The notes: generated by a model from the sequence alone, not told the origin. 64,000 nt of DNA from Anodontia alba (GCA_964016985.1 OZ024831.1:23922609-23986608); one strand, 5' to 3'; counted from the first letter of the stretch, positions 10,569-20,267 are shown. Numbers and translations: made by a program.

Positions 10569-10930
10569 TACAGTAGAACTTCAATGGCTCGAACCTCGAT
10601 GGCTCGTTTACCATGGATGAGTCGAACACGTTCTTGAGTCCGCAAGGATTTCCTCCAAATTCGATATACGGATAATTTAGGGAGATTTTCTTCTTTTATC
10701 TTGTAAATGTATGCTGTGTGTACTCATTAGAATCGCCTCTATGAGGCGATTCTAATGAGTACACACAACATACATTAAAAATATAGAACACCGAAAAGAT
10801 ATCCCACAATTATCTCCATTGTGCCGCCTGGTGTGGCACTATTAGTAACCTTCCAAGGCTCGAACTACCGCTGTCTCGAACAAATTTTCATGGTCACAAA
10901 GGGGTTCGATCCATCGAAGTTCGACTGTAA
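10569..10930 (+). mobile_element. MITE-C copy 1
   Basis: TA-flanked. The left end is TACAGTAGAACTTCAATGGC and the right end CGAAGTTCGACTGTA. Subterminal repeats are variants of GGCTCGAACCTCGATGGCTC. The central hairpin is at about 10709-10773, reading TGTGTGTACTCATTAGAATC with apex GCCTCTATGAGGC. No coding capacity. The CAGTNGA termini and TA site suggest a pogo/Tigger-type Tc1/mariner origin (inference). Confidence 0.87.
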
Positions 10931-11310
10931 TTCAGAAATGTGCACATCCAGCACACCCAAACTTGGATCGGTTTTATTTATTTGTCTTCTACATTGGTGA
11001 TACGCGTTCTAACAATTCTTTGTTTCTTCATATTCATTGAACTGCCCTATTTGCCCAATGACAGAAAGGAACTAATTAGTGTTTAAATACGAAAAACATA
11101 AACAAAAATGCAGCTCAAATAAGTTTGGCTTTAAGAATAATTTAAATGGTGCATTTGTGTTCCTTATAAAGCCAATTGACAAACCGTCATATTGAATACT
11201 AATTGCCAAAACACTACTGATTTACGGTAGCTAGATACTGATTTACGGTAGCTAGAAACAATACATGTAAGAATGATATTCCAAAACATAAATTGCCTAT
11301 GATCATGAAC
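10931..11310. other. No gene; short tandem duplication
   Basis: ACTGATTTACGGTAGCTAGA is duplicated in tandem at about 11216-11256. Otherwise unassigned AT-rich sequence. Confidence 0.6.
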
Positions 11311-11540
11311 TTAAACCGTTTATGCCTAGCGTCCCATAAAAGGGACGTTAGCAAACCGTGTAGACCCTGATCAGACGCCGCAGAACGCGGCGTCTGAACA
11401 GCGTCTACACTGTTTTATTAAAAACAGGAATTTCCATAAAACATGGTAATAATTAAAATTAATCAGACACCGCGTCTGTTGGAAATGCACCGGTCCAAAG
11501 AGTTAAGGTAGAAGAGTCCAGTCGGGACAAATCGGTTAAA
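11311..11540. repeat. Family H hairpin repeat
   Basis: The ends read TTAAACCGTTTATGCCTAGC and GGGACAAATCGGTTAA. The internal hairpin at 11350-11413 has arms GTGTAGACCCTGATCAGACG and CGTCTGAACAGCGTCTACAC. A further hairpin precedes it (GCGTCCCATAAAAGGGACG). Confidence 0.75.
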
Positions 11541-11748
11541 AAGCATAGAACTAAACCATGTTGACACTTAGCCACAACGTAAGCCGCAATGATAGAAAAC
11601 GTACTTCAGTTTCTTTACGCGGATAATGAAGACTTTGATCAATCTGCGCGGATGCGCAGTCTGTTTTGTGTCTTTGTTTGGCGCACACGTCGGAAGGTAC
11701 TTTTTCTCAAGTTGCGGCGTATGTATCTTTTAGTATGTGTGACCTGAG
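11541..11748. repeat. Family I fragment
   Basis: Contains CTGCGCGGATGCGCAGTCTG and GGCGCACACGTCGGAAGGTA, the recurring I-family blocks. No gene. Confidence 0.5.
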
Positions 11749-12182
11749 TAAACTCATATAATACTGCGCATTGATGCGGTCTTGGCTGTCCGTTTGAAGA
11801 AACAGTTCAATTTTCAGATGTTTAACGCTGTCAGGCAACTGAATCACATAGAGGCAGTGCCAGATGAATCTGGATAAATTTACTGGACAACTGGATTGGC
11901 TTGAAACGGTGCCTAGTTATAATTCATAACTAGGTCACCTCGCCTAGACACGGAGTGCGTGCACGTCCAGACACGGTGCGGGCGTGTTCCAGATCTAGTG
12001 CAAGAGTAGTAGTCCACCCTGTAAGTTGCAGAATTTTGACGATCGGCCCAAAAGTTTGAGCTTTTAATCTCGTACCTAATGCGTGTCAATTACGACTGCA
12101 TGGTGCATTAGGTGCTCAGCTCGAGTCGTGCGAAAGTTTCAGTCACTAGCCGAGGAAGGGAATCGCCGGATGGGTGCCGAGA

Positions 12183-12279
12183 GGGTGTCCTCACCCAGAG
12201 CGCTGATAGGGTGTCCTCACCCATGTTAATGAAAAAAGTAGGGTGTCCTCACCCATGATCCAGAAGAGTGTCCTCACCC
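12183..12279. repeat. Four interspersed GGGTGTCCTCACCC motifs
   Basis: Copies at about 12183-12196, 12209-12222, 12241-12254 and 12267-12279 (the last reads GAGTGTCCTCACCC). Each can fold on itself (GGGTG with CACCC). Spacing is 26, 32 and about 26 bases and the spacers are unrelated, so it is not a simple tandem repeat. Function unknown. Confidence 0.7.
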
Positions 12280-12290
12280 GAGTCTCTAGC

Positions 12291-12434
12291 GTGGTTCCAC
12301 TTTGACGAACTGGTACTTTCCCTTTGGGTCGCTGCAGGAACGCTCCAGGAATCCAAACCAGGATATGATATTCTTCTGTGGCTTTCCTGATTTGGCTAGC
12401 TCTTCCACCTTTGTGTAGAATTCTTCATGGTGTT
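12291..12434 (-). pseudogene. Possible 48-codon coding fragment, unrecognised
   Basis: On the minus strand from 12434 an uninterrupted frame reads HHEEFYTKVEELAKSGKPQ, then NIISWFGFLERSCSDPKGKY and QFVKVEPR, then a stop. The alternation of charged and hydrophobic residues looks protein-like, in contrast to the low-complexity frames elsewhere. There is no start codon, and a stop lies directly upstream in frame. I do not recognise the family. It could be a relic exon, a transposon gene fragment, or chance. Confidence 0.25.
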
Positions 12435-12492
12435 ACTTAAACTCATATAATACTGCACATAGACGCGGTCTTGGCTGTCCGTTTGAAGAAAC

Positions 12493-13019
12493 GTTTAATC
12501 TTTAGTTGTATTTATATTGACTTAGAGAAGACTCTCGAGAAATCAGCAAATGCGTAGGCCGATGTAATTCTTTCATAGGAGCCAATAGGATATCAAAAAG
12601 TACATTTTCACACATTGCTGATCCATTACAAATTGCCTTGGGGTTATGGCTGTGTGTGCACTTCGTCTATTATTTTTCCATCTTATTGTGGTCATTTGCA
12701 TGTCAATAGCACGTTGATTGGAAGAACAAGATTGTGTCTTAAACATTGTAATGAAGCTAATAGATAGTCCTTGCAGAGATAATTAGGCGTTTCTAGAATG
12801 ACAACAGTTCCTTTTAGACTTGACATCTATTGAAGCATAATGTATTCCCAGTTAGATATAATGAACTTGCGTTTTCTATTATCTTAATTAGTTCTCTTTA
12901 TCGCATTTTGTCTATCTATTAAGCAGTCTCATCCTGTTAAGAATTGCTATTGTTTTGTTTTGTTTCAGGATTTTCATTAATTTAGTTTGCTTAGGACATA
13001 TTTATAAAGCGAAATAGAT
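12493..13019. other. No gene seen
   Basis: AT-rich sequence with TGTTTTGTTTTGTTTCAGG at about 12950-12969, which is splice-acceptor-like but not followed by a recognisable exon. Confidence 0.5.
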
Positions 13020-13225
13020 ACACTTTAAGGAGAGACAACTGTGCCAATACTGTTTTGTTTCCCTTTTGGAGGTCTACTTAAAAAGGAGCAAATGGGATTG
13101 GAGCAAATGGTTTCCTTTTAGAGTAGACCGGTTTTAGAGCAAATCAATTTCTCTCCGTTTAGAGTAGACACTTTTCAAAAAAGATTTGTACAGTAGGAAC
13201 ACAAACGGGAAGTCACAAATAGTGT
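13020..13225. repeat. Dispersed repeat M
   Basis: Contains GGAGAGACAACTGTGCCAAT, then GGAGCAAATGGTTTCCTTTT, AGAGTAGACCGG, AGAGTAGACACTTTTCAAAA and AACGGGAAGTCACAAA. The same order of blocks recurs in degenerate form near 31.7, 35.7, 43.8, 46.7, 49.3, 54.6, 56.0, 60.1 and 61.2 kb. The two AGAGTAGACC blocks here suggest a partial internal duplication. Non-coding; class unknown. Confidence 0.6.
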
Positions 13226-13292
13226 GCCTCTAGTAATAAAGAGAGGAAAGGCTACAAAGTGTACCCAGCATGCCCAGTGCCTTAATACTTGC

Positions 13293-13652
13293 TACAGTAG
13301 AACTTCAATGACTCGAACTCCGATGGCTCGTTTACCATGGATGAGTCGAACACGTTCTTGAGTCCGCAGGGATTTCCTCCAAATACGATATACAGATAAT
13401 TTAGGGAGATTTTCTTCTTTTATCTTTTAAATATATGCTGTGTGTACTCATTAGAATCGCCTCTATGAGGCGATTCTAATGAGTACACACAACATACATT
13501 TAAAATATAGAACACCGAAAAGATATCCCACAATTATCTCCATTGTGCCTCCTGGTGTGGCGCTATTAGTAACCTTCCAAAGCTCGAACTACCGCTGTCT
13601 CGAACAAATTTTCATGGTCCAAAGGGGTTTGAGCCATCGAAGCCCAACTGTA
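13293..13652 (+). mobile_element. MITE-C copy 2
   Basis: Left end TACAGTAGAACTTCAATGAC, right end GAAGCCCAACTGTA, TA-flanked. The central hairpin at about 13433-13497 is almost identical to copy 1, and the two copies are very similar over their whole length, pointing to fairly recent amplification. Confidence 0.87.
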
Positions 13653-13977
13653 TTTAAAATGGCTGAACTAGTATATGAATTGTTGGTCTTCCACCTTTAC
13701 AAAGAATTATGAGGGTTATGGTTTCCGGCGTCTCATAAATCCGCGGTTCCTCGATTCTCTTGTTTCTCTCTGTAGGGTGCTTTTCAAATGTGTGTTGTGT
13801 GCACCACAGCTCCTGGAGGGTTTGATAATCCGATTTGAAACTTCGCAGCTGTTTTGCACAGGGTCTGAATAAATGGTACAATAGAAACTTTATTAATACA
13901 GTAAGCCAATAAGACCCATGAGCAAATATACATAAAACAATATACAATTATATGCAGGATAGCAGCCATTAAATACA
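13653..13977. other. No gene seen
   Basis: Overlapping frames on both strands here have no recognisable domain. Confidence 0.5.
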
Positions 13978-14324
13978 TACAGTGAACCGTCGTTACAACG
14001 ACAGCATTTATTGCCAAAGATGTTGCCATTATAATGAATTTGCTGTTGTTAAGAATCCTTAATGGGTAGAATGCTATGTAAGAAAAACCTTGTTTTATTC
14101 TTACTTCCTTACAGAACATATGTTTTGGATATTTGTTAGAATTGCCTCAGTGAGGCGATTCTAACAAATATCCAAAACATATGTTACTTGAAGTTTTGAT
14201 GCAAAATTCTTGCATAATTTCTTATTAACTGTCACCTCTTCAGCGAAGACTTCGTTACATTTAAAGTGTCATTATAACAAAGTTTGTCGTTGTATCGAGT
14301 GTCGGTATAAAAAGGGTTACTGTA
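13978..14324 (+). mobile_element. MITE-D copy 1
   Basis: TA-flanked. The left end is TACAGTGAACCGTCGTTACA and the right end AAAAGGGTTACTGTA; subterminal sequence at both ends is rich in CGTTACAACGA and GTCGTTGTATCGA motifs. The central hairpin at 14117-14185 has arms AACATATGTTTTGGATATTT and their complement, apex GCCTCAGTGAGGC. Pogo/Tigger-like by its termini (inference). Confidence 0.85.
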
Positions 14325-14589
14325 GATCATTATAGTCGTAGAAACAACATTGATGATACTTTTTCACCATTATGTTCTTATTACAGGAGAGGTACAGCTC
14401 CTATTTCACCTAAATGAACTGAAAAACAGACAGCTACTATTCTATGATTTTAGTTTGCATATTGTTGAGTTAATTGAACATCTCCCATGCATCTTTTGTA
14501 TTGTTTTATTTAGAAATAACTTTTTGAAGACATGTATGTGCATGTGATTTTGGTATTTGAAACTTTTCGTTTTTTTGTTTTTTTTTCTT
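14325..14589. other. No gene seen
   Basis: T-rich spacer; the frame at 14350-14547 lacks motifs. Confidence 0.5.
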
Positions 14590-14868
14590 CATTACGAGAA
14601 CATGCCTATATAATTTTGACCCCCTTAAACCCCACTTTTATATAGTAAAACTGGGGTTTACAGGGGTATACATTATTTTTCTTATTTCTGCTCAAAAGCA
14701 TATATTGTGGGTACTCGTTAGAACCGCCTCGCCGAGGCGGTTCCAACGAGTATCCACAATCTATGTTTTGAGCAGAAATATGAAAAATATTAGAGGCTTT
14801 TACCTGAATTTTTTCAGTTTTTGAAAGTGAAATTTTCTACATATTTGCTTAGGCATGTTTTCGTAATG
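14590..14868 (-). mobile_element. MITE-A copy 2
   Basis: Reverse orientation relative to copy 1. Begins CATTACGAGAACATGCCTAT, ends GCATGTTTTCGTAATG. The central palindrome is well preserved, with apex GCCTCGCCGAGGC. Confidence 0.88.
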
Positions 14869-15464
14869 TCAGTTCAATTTTGGAGCATTCGTTTTTCTTC
14901 TTAGCAATCCCTTCTTCTTATCGAGTCTATTTTGAAACTATGTAAAATATTATGGTCAGGAGATATTTCTGTGATTTTGCTTTTTCATCCAATTATTGTT
15001 TTGAATTTGTTCAGAATTCCAATGTAATGGGTTCGTAACATGTGTGCCAGTTGTTTAATGATCTTGAAACCTACAGATGCGCTGGACATGATTTGAAGAT
15101 ACGCATGTGAATTGAGTACTGTATTTGATTTAGCCATGATTTCTAGTATTTTGACATCGACATAGCCTTTATTGCGGGATTCAATGTATCAGCAATGAAT
15201 AAAGCACCTTACAACAGTTACTGCAAGTATGTTTTGTTCTATGGATGAAATCTAACACCATGTATGTATCAGGAGACCTGAACGGTATATTGTGAGTACG
15301 GTAATGCTCATACCGTATTAACCCTAAGTATTCGACATCATAACTCCTTACCATACTTGGCCAATAAACAGAATCATTCTCAGCCATATTCTGTAACGTT
15401 TTATGATAAATAAGGTAGTACAACTGACTCTCATCACATAAACTTTCTCATAATTTCTGACAGT
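14869..15464. other. No gene seen
   Basis: No gene or clear repeat recognised. A minus-strand frame at 15181-15423 has no known motif. Confidence 0.5.
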
Positions 15465-15970
15465 TTATTCTGCTGACCATTCTAAGATTCTAAGTCCTAG
15501 TGTTGTTCTTACTCTTTGTAGCTTTGTGGTTCCCGAATTGATTTTTTTTTTCTATATGATGTTGTGATGCTAGCAATTGTGGTCACCGTCTCCAAAAGCT
15601 GCCAACTTTGATTCTGCCCAGGGTGAAGTTAGTTGACTACAAAAGTACTTTAAATCCCCGGTGGTTTATTTTACTGACCGTTCTAAGGTGGTGGTCCCAG
15701 TATTAGTCTTACTCTTTGTTGCTTTGTGGTTTCTTCTGCAAGGCGATTTTTTTATGTCTTGCCGTGTGTTATTTTGTTCATGTGTTTTTCAGTCCTTTTA
15801 GCATTGCGATTACCTCGCTTGGGGAAGAGAGAGCTAATCTTAGTGCTTTTCGTACGTTTGTTCGATTTTCCCTTGTTTAGTTTTGTCTGTTTCCTTTTCC
15901 TCCTGGTGTCTGGGAAGGGCTGGGGCCTATGATTGTGGCACTCTCTGGACTTTTCTCTTACCTTTTTTTT
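15465..15970 (+). repeat. Family K (probable retroelement 3' tail)
   Basis: Two related blocks, each with GACCGTTCTAAGG and TTAGTCTTACTCTTTG variants, followed by TTTTTCAGTCCTTTTAGCAT, CGCTTGGGGAAGAGAGAGCT, TTTTCGTACGTTTGTTCGAT and GGCACTCTCTGGACTTTTCT. The same order occurs at 52790-53585 and, downstream of a reverse transcriptase, at 57930-58380. I infer it is the 3' non-coding tail of that element; here it stands alone. The frame at 15726-15932 reads through it and is not a gene. Confidence 0.6.
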
Positions 15971-16064
15971 CTTTTCTTTCTAGATTATAAAATGACGAAC
16001 TGAAGGTAGAGCTATTGCGGTGGTGGTGGTGCTGCTGCTTTTTGTTGATATTGTTGTTGTTGTC

Positions 16065-16065
<1 letters not shown>

Positions 16066-16110
<45 letters not shown>
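16066..16110. repeat. (GT)n microsatellite
   Basis: About 22 GT units preceded by short GGT, GCT and GTT runs from 16018. Confidence 0.95.
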
Positions 16111-16113
<3 letters not shown>

Positions 16114-16149
16114 CGGAGGAATTTCCTGAATTCTGATTAAAAATGGCAT

Positions 16150-16370
16150 GTTTTTAAAGTTGTGTTTAAGTAAGCCCCGCCCCCAGTAGTGTTCCTGCTG
16201 ACCGTTCCAAGGCTGAACCTCTGTCGCAGTTTTTTGTCTTTGTGCGTCGGTAGTTTCATATGTCAGGTTTGTTTTCTCATCATTTGTTCGTCATCTCGCC
16301 TTCTTTTATGGTCTCGGGAAAATTGTGCTTCGTGATCGTGGCATTTCCTGGGTATCTTCACTTATATTCC
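16150..16370 (+). repeat. K-related repeat fragment
   Basis: Contains CCTGCTGACCGTTCCAAGGC and GGCATTTCCTGGGTATCTTC, with the block order of family K but much diverged. Similar fragments occur at 20505-20655, 21016-21200 and 54015-54165. Confidence 0.45.
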
Positions 16371-16417
16371 TTAAAACATCAGCTGTAGAGTAGGAACTTC
16401 CTACGTTTATTAAAAAA

Positions 16418-16450
16418 CTCCCCCCCCCCTCCCCCACCCCCACCCCCCCA
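16418..16450. repeat. C-rich tract
   Basis: Runs of C broken by T and A (CCCCCCCCCTCCCCCACCCC). Low complexity. Confidence 0.9.
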
Positions 16451-16512
16451 CGAAAAGTTGGCGATACCTTACTTTGCCAAAACTCATTGGATAAATTCTG
16501 AAGTTGAAAAGC

Positions 16513-16685
16513 TTAACCCATTTATGCCGAAACGTGGGAACGTTCAAACGTATGACGGGTACGTTTTCACAGTGCTTTGCACAAATCTTTTCAAGCTTCA
16601 ATCTTCAGCTTCAAGACTCACTGTAAATTCTAAAAAAAAAAAAAAAAAAAAAAATCAACATTATTCAGAAGTCCTCAGAATATAC
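16513..16685. repeat. H-like end and poly(A)
   Basis: TTAACCCATTTATGCCGAAA at 16513 is an H-family left end. A poly(A) of about 23 lies at 16632-16654. Confidence 0.6.
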
Positions 16686-16995
16686 CATTACAAAAACACG
16701 CCTATTCAAATATATAGAAAATGTTACTCTAAAAACTGAAGACTTTCAGATAAAAAAAATGATATTTTTCATATTTCTGCTCAAACCAACGAGGCGGTTC
16801 TAACGAGTACCCACAATATGTTTCCGAGTGTGTACTCGTTAGAACCGCCTCGACGAGGCGGTTCTAAGGAATGCCCACAATCTATGTTTTCGAGCAAAAA
16901 TAAGAAAAATAATGTATACCCCTGTAAACCCCAGTTTTACTATAATAAAGTGAGGCTTAAGAAGGTCAAAATTATATAGGCATGTTTTCGAGATG
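16686..16995 (+). mobile_element. MITE-A copy 3 with partly duplicated palindrome
   Basis: Begins CATTACAAAAACACGCCTAT, ends GCATGTTTTCGAGATG. It is about 30 bp longer than the norm. The centre holds an extra arm, CGAGGCGGTTCTAACGAGTA (about 16789-16808), before the complete hairpin. That suggests a rearrangement at the hairpin, such as template switching. Confidence 0.85.
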
Positions 16996-17163
16996 AATGT
17001 CAGAAAATATTTTATAAAATTTCCAGAATAATATTTAAAAGATCATTTATAGGTACATGTACTGTACATGGAAAATTCGTCAATTATTGCATGTTCCAAT
17101 GGAGTTATAAAGCGATCTATATTATAACTAACCCTACATTGGGAAGCATGGGAATAATAATTT
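16996..17163. other. Spacer, nothing recognised
   Basis: AT-rich sequence between MITE-A copy 3 and the H repeat. Confidence 0.5.
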
Positions 17164-17382
17164 GTTACCCATTCATGCCGAGTGGACACTGCTACCTCAA
17201 CTCTTTGGACAGGTTATTTTCCAGTATAATGGATGTGTAGTTTGATTTACTTTTACCATGTTTTACAGCAGTTCTTGTATCTAATGCAAAGAGCGTAGAC
17301 CCTGACCGGACGCCGCGTTCTGATCTAGATCTACACTATTTGCTAATGTCCTTTTTATGGGACGAAGGGCATGAATGGGTTT
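17164..17382. repeat. Family H hairpin repeat, near full length
   Basis: Ends TTACCCATTCATGCCGAGTG and GGGCATGAATGGGTTT. Internal arms GCGTAGACCCTGACCGGACG and GATCTAGATCTACAC. It resembles the 5152-5372 copy in length and block order. Confidence 0.75.
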
Positions 17383-17482
17383 ATTATGATAATAATAACA
17401 CTAATGCTGTTGGTTTTCAGGATACAAGTTGTCTTATTTTCAAAACAAGAAAAAACGACTAACAGCAGTATGTATGGGATTT

Positions 17483-17565
17483 TCAAATGACGAAGAAAGT
17501 GAGAGGTGCTTTCTTGCAGGTGAAACACCTACTGGTCCTCCTCTTCATCCCTACTAAATACGAAA
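17483..17565 (+). repeat. Solo fragment of the 145-bp tandem unit
   Basis: GACGAAGAAAGTGAGAGGTG, then CTTTCTTGCAGGTGAAACAC and CTACTGGTCCTCCTCTTCAT match the unit of the array at 7138-8672, about 9 kb away. So the unit also exists as a dispersed single piece. Confidence 0.75.
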
Positions 17566-17820
17566 GCAATCCACTGAAGAATATCATACAACTTTGAAAA
17601 AAAAAGATTAACCAAGTTAACCTTGGACGACGCCCGACGCCCACTCGCCCGGACATTGCAATTTCAAAGGACGGATTTGTTTTGAAAAAATCCGTCAAAA
17701 ATGAAAGCTATAAGAAATTAATACAATCCCTATACATGTACATTCTTATAGAAGACCAATGCATGCACGGGCGACCATAAAATCGATAATCTAGAGTTCA
17801 CGCTTAAAATATTCAATAAA
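17566..17820. other. Spacer, no gene
   Basis: Nothing recognised. The minus-strand frame at 17483-17698 partly overlaps the solo tandem unit and has no domain. Confidence 0.5.
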
Positions 17821-17931
17821 TACCCAGCTAGCATTCTTTATAAATCTATAGCGGGCCGTTATCGACCCGTCAGCTACCCTGACGGGCCGATAACGGCCCG
17901 CTATAGATTTATAAAGAATGCTTATTGGGTA
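17821..17931. mobile_element. Family E palindrome
   Basis: Starts TACCCAGCTAGCATTCTTTA, ends GAATGCTTATTGGGTA. Nearly perfect foldback with centre GTCAGCTACCCTGAC, the loop orientation opposite to the 5.5-kb copy. Confidence 0.9.
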
Positions 17932-18344
17932 GATGCTTTGTATAATACAATAGAAACCAATCACTTTTCAGTTGCTGAAAAATGTGAACGTTAACTTGAC
18001 ATGAGTAAACACAGAATACAGCTTATCCCGAGATTCATCTCTTAATTTACAGAAAAGTTTCGACATGAATCGATAAGAATGAATTTCATCTATAGCTTGG
18101 TAATAAATCAGATTGTTTATATATCTCCCAGTTGTGTCTCTGATTGAAGCCAACATGTCTACAACCATGATTCATGGTGGAAATAACACTCATTTGGCAA
18201 GATTAACTTTGTCTTAAATATCATGTGAGCAGTTCAGCTTTACTACAAGTGGTACATATCGCCGTGTGAACGGACAGCAGTCTTCGTATCCACGCATCAA
18301 TCTCCTGGCTTATTATGAGCGGCAACGTCAGACAATGTATCTTC
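17932..18344. other. No gene seen
   Basis: Nothing recognised; the minus-strand frame at 17968-18168 has no motif. Confidence 0.5.
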
Positions 18345-18420
18345 GAACATAAGCGCCCAGCGAAGATTCAGATCAGACTGCGCATTTGCGCAGTCTGATC
18401 AGAATCTTTACTGGGTGTAT
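18345..18420. repeat. Family I hairpin (best copy)
   Basis: GCCCAGCGAAGATTCAGATC, then AGACTGCGCATTTGCGCAGT and GAATCTTTACTGGGTG. A foldback with arms of about 28 bp and (C)CCAG/CTGGG termini. Diverged I blocks continue to about 18550 (GCATGTGTGCAGGCTG; GCGCATGTCAGAAGG). Confidence 0.7.
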
Positions 18421-18754
18421 TTTGGATGTACAAATTTTCTTCATGCGGAAACGAAGATTCTGAGCAGGTTGCGCATGTGTGCAGGCTGGTTTGTATCTCC
18501 ATTGGGAGCGCATGTCAGAAGGTAAATTTTTTACATTGTGTCTCATGGCTTTTAGACGGCACATTGACAGGGCATTTCGTATTAACCCTAGGTATTCGGA
18601 CAAACATGCCTAAGATAGTGTAGACCAAGACCAGACGACGCAGAAAGCCTACAGGGCTTGCAACTTATTTGGTAGTTTTTAGACACATTAACAGGTATGT
18701 GTAAAAAAATGGATTTCAGGTATTAACCCTGATGTTCCTGGACATGCCCTGCCT
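18421..18754. other. I-family remnants, no gene
   Basis: Mostly degenerate I-type sequence. The open frames on both strands at 18373-18623 lie in it. Confidence 0.45.
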
Positions 18755-18832
18755 TTAGAAATATTGAAGATGCAGATCAGTTGGCGTCTTCTTTAGAAGC
18801 CAACTGATCGGGATAAACACTGTTTGTCATTC
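18755..18832. repeat. Family H hairpin, isolated
   Basis: CAGATCAGTTGGCGTCTTCT pairs with AGAAGCCAACTGATCGGG, followed by AACACTGTTTG. Confidence 0.6.
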
Positions 18833-19107
18833 AGTATGCGAATTTGTATCAACAACCTGGCTTGAACAAGTATTTTGATTAGCTGACAATTAGAAGTCAG
18901 CGTGGTTTTTTAATTCACTGAGCATGACAAGGTTAAAACGTTTCTGGTACATGTATTTCACTGTAGTGTAGTGCACTTTAGCATTTAGTCAGTATCCAAC
19001 TTATGGATTCAGTATGTCTCTTTGAGCAGTCTTTGCATATTATCAGAAACTCGATCAATAGGCATAAATCTAAAATCTTCCACTGAATGTTCATCAGAAT
19101 TGAAGAC

Positions 19108-19150
19108 CCAAGGTCTGAAGAAGGAATATATCCGAAACATGTTACAGTAA
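19108..19150 (+). ncRNA. Degenerate hammerhead-like motif
   Basis: CTGAAGA at 19115-19121 fits the hammerhead core CUGANGA. A short stem II follows (GGA...TCC, with an unpaired A before it), then GAAA at 19134-19137 and ACATGT, a two-base-pair stem III form with cleavage triplet GTT. Stem I has only about two pairs. The arrangement parallels the better motif at 37345-37392, so this may be an orphan 3' remnant of a Penelope-like element. It is probably not active. Confidence 0.35.
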
Positions 19151-19309
19151 TACTGCTGTGTTTATTTTGATTTTACTTCACCTACTGTAGTGTAGTATAA
19201 TATTTCTATATAGTTTTTTTTATGTTTTATTCCTTTTTGATCATTGATTCCATTCAAGAAATTTTGAATATTTATATATGCTGATCACTGGTGAGGCTCA
19301 GTTGGCCCA

Positions 19310-19585
19310 CATTACGAAAACTAGCCTATTCAAATATATTGAAAATTTCACAACCAAAAACTGAAAGTTTACAGATAAAAAATTCTGGTATTTTTCATGT
19401 TTCTGCTCAACACATAGATTGTGGGTACTCGTTAGAACCGCCGGCGGGCGGTTCTAACGAGTACCCACAATCTATGTTTTTGAGCAGAAATAAGAAAAAT
19501 AATGTATACCCCTGTAAATCCCAGTTTTACTATATAAAAGTGGTGTTTAAGGGGATCAAAATTATATAGGTATGTTTTCGTTATG
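19310..19585 (+). mobile_element. MITE-A copy 4
   Basis: Begins CATTACGAAAACTAGCCTAT, ends GTATGTTTTCGTTATG. The palindrome apex has lost a few bases (GCCGGCGGGCGG). It abuts copy 5 with no spacer. Confidence 0.87.
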
Positions 19586-19866
19586 ATCACGAAAACATGC
19601 CTATATAATTTTGACCCCCTTAAACCCCACTTTTGTATAATAAAACTGGGGTTTAAAGGCTATACATAATTTTTCTTATTTCTGCTCAAAATCATTGATT
19701 GTGGGTACTCGTTAGAACCGCCTAATGGAGGCGGTTCTAACGAGTACCACAATCTATGCTTTGAGCAGAAATATAAAAAAAAAAAATATCAGAATTTTAT
19801 ATCTGAAAAATTTTATTTTTGGTGGTAAAATTTTCGGTATATTTGAACAGGCATGCTTTCGCTATA
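19586..19866 (-). mobile_element. MITE-A copy 5, back to back with copy 4
   Basis: Begins ATCACGAAAACATGCCTATA directly after copy 4 and ends GCATGCTTTCGCTATAG. Opposite orientation. Palindrome preserved, with apex GCCTAATGGAGGC. Confidence 0.87.
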
Positions 19867-20267
19867 GAAACTAGCTATTCTGACCCTGACAACTTGACAC
19901 TTCAATTGTTTTTAGTTTTGTGTGCTTGTTCATTGCGTCCAGTGGCTGTTCTTTAAGAATCTAGTGTTCAAATTTTAGGACAAATATGGCAAGAAATTAA
20001 AATGTCCAAATAAGTAGGGTAAATATGATGTTTGTGCCGCAACGTGGGACAATGCACTTTCTTATACACTCGCCTAGCTACATGCATGTGCGCAGGCTGA
20101 CCCGGGCTTTCACTGTCCGCACGCAGAAACACGGTATCCCTGGTTAACCAAGGAACATCTAGAGACGACTCTTGATCCAGCTTGATATTCGTGCACCAAC
20201 GAAGGTATCTGAAAAAAAAGACCCTGCTGACTAATGTTAACCGGTTCCATTAATGTTTTCGTAGTTT
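19867..20267. other. No gene; degenerate I-type sequence
   Basis: GCCGCAACGTGGGACAATGC at about 20037 and GTGCGCAGGCTGACCCGGGC at 20089 are I-family blocks. Nothing else recognised. Confidence 0.45.

Larger units (their letters stand above)
11749..12492. other. GC-richer segment between two 55-bp direct repeats
   Basis: The 55 bp at 11749-11803 (TAAACTCATATAATACTGCG onward, ending CCGTTTGAAGAAAC) recur at 12438-12492 with about three mismatches. Between them lie a hairpin at 11911-11933 (CCTAGTTATAATTCATAACT), four GGGTGTCCTCACCC-like motifs and a possible 48-codon minus-strand fragment. The interval is GC-richer than its surroundings. It may be an old insertion, or two I-family repeats that bracket unrelated DNA. 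Confidence 0.5.

Noticed and set aside
10909..10922. GGTTCGATCC as a tRNA B box
   Set aside because: It belongs to the repeated GGTTCGA subterminal motif of MITE-C and no tRNA cloverleaf can be drawn around it.
12950..12969. Pyrimidine-rich TGTTTTGTTTTGTTTCAGG as a splice acceptor
   Set aside because: No open, protein-like frame follows.
16580..16605. Minus-strand CTGAAGATTGAAGCTTGAAAA resembling a hammerhead core
   Set aside because: Stem II would be very weak and no stem I or stem III can be formed.
17573..17600. CTGAAGA followed by GAAAA near the solo tandem unit
   Set aside because: There is no pairing for stem II between them, so it is a chance match.
19291..19569. Similar frames with YSNILKISQPKTES and CGYSLEPP peptides, also at 6656, 27950, 54705 and elsewhere
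   Set aside because: They are translations of MITE-A copies, repeated because the element is repeated.
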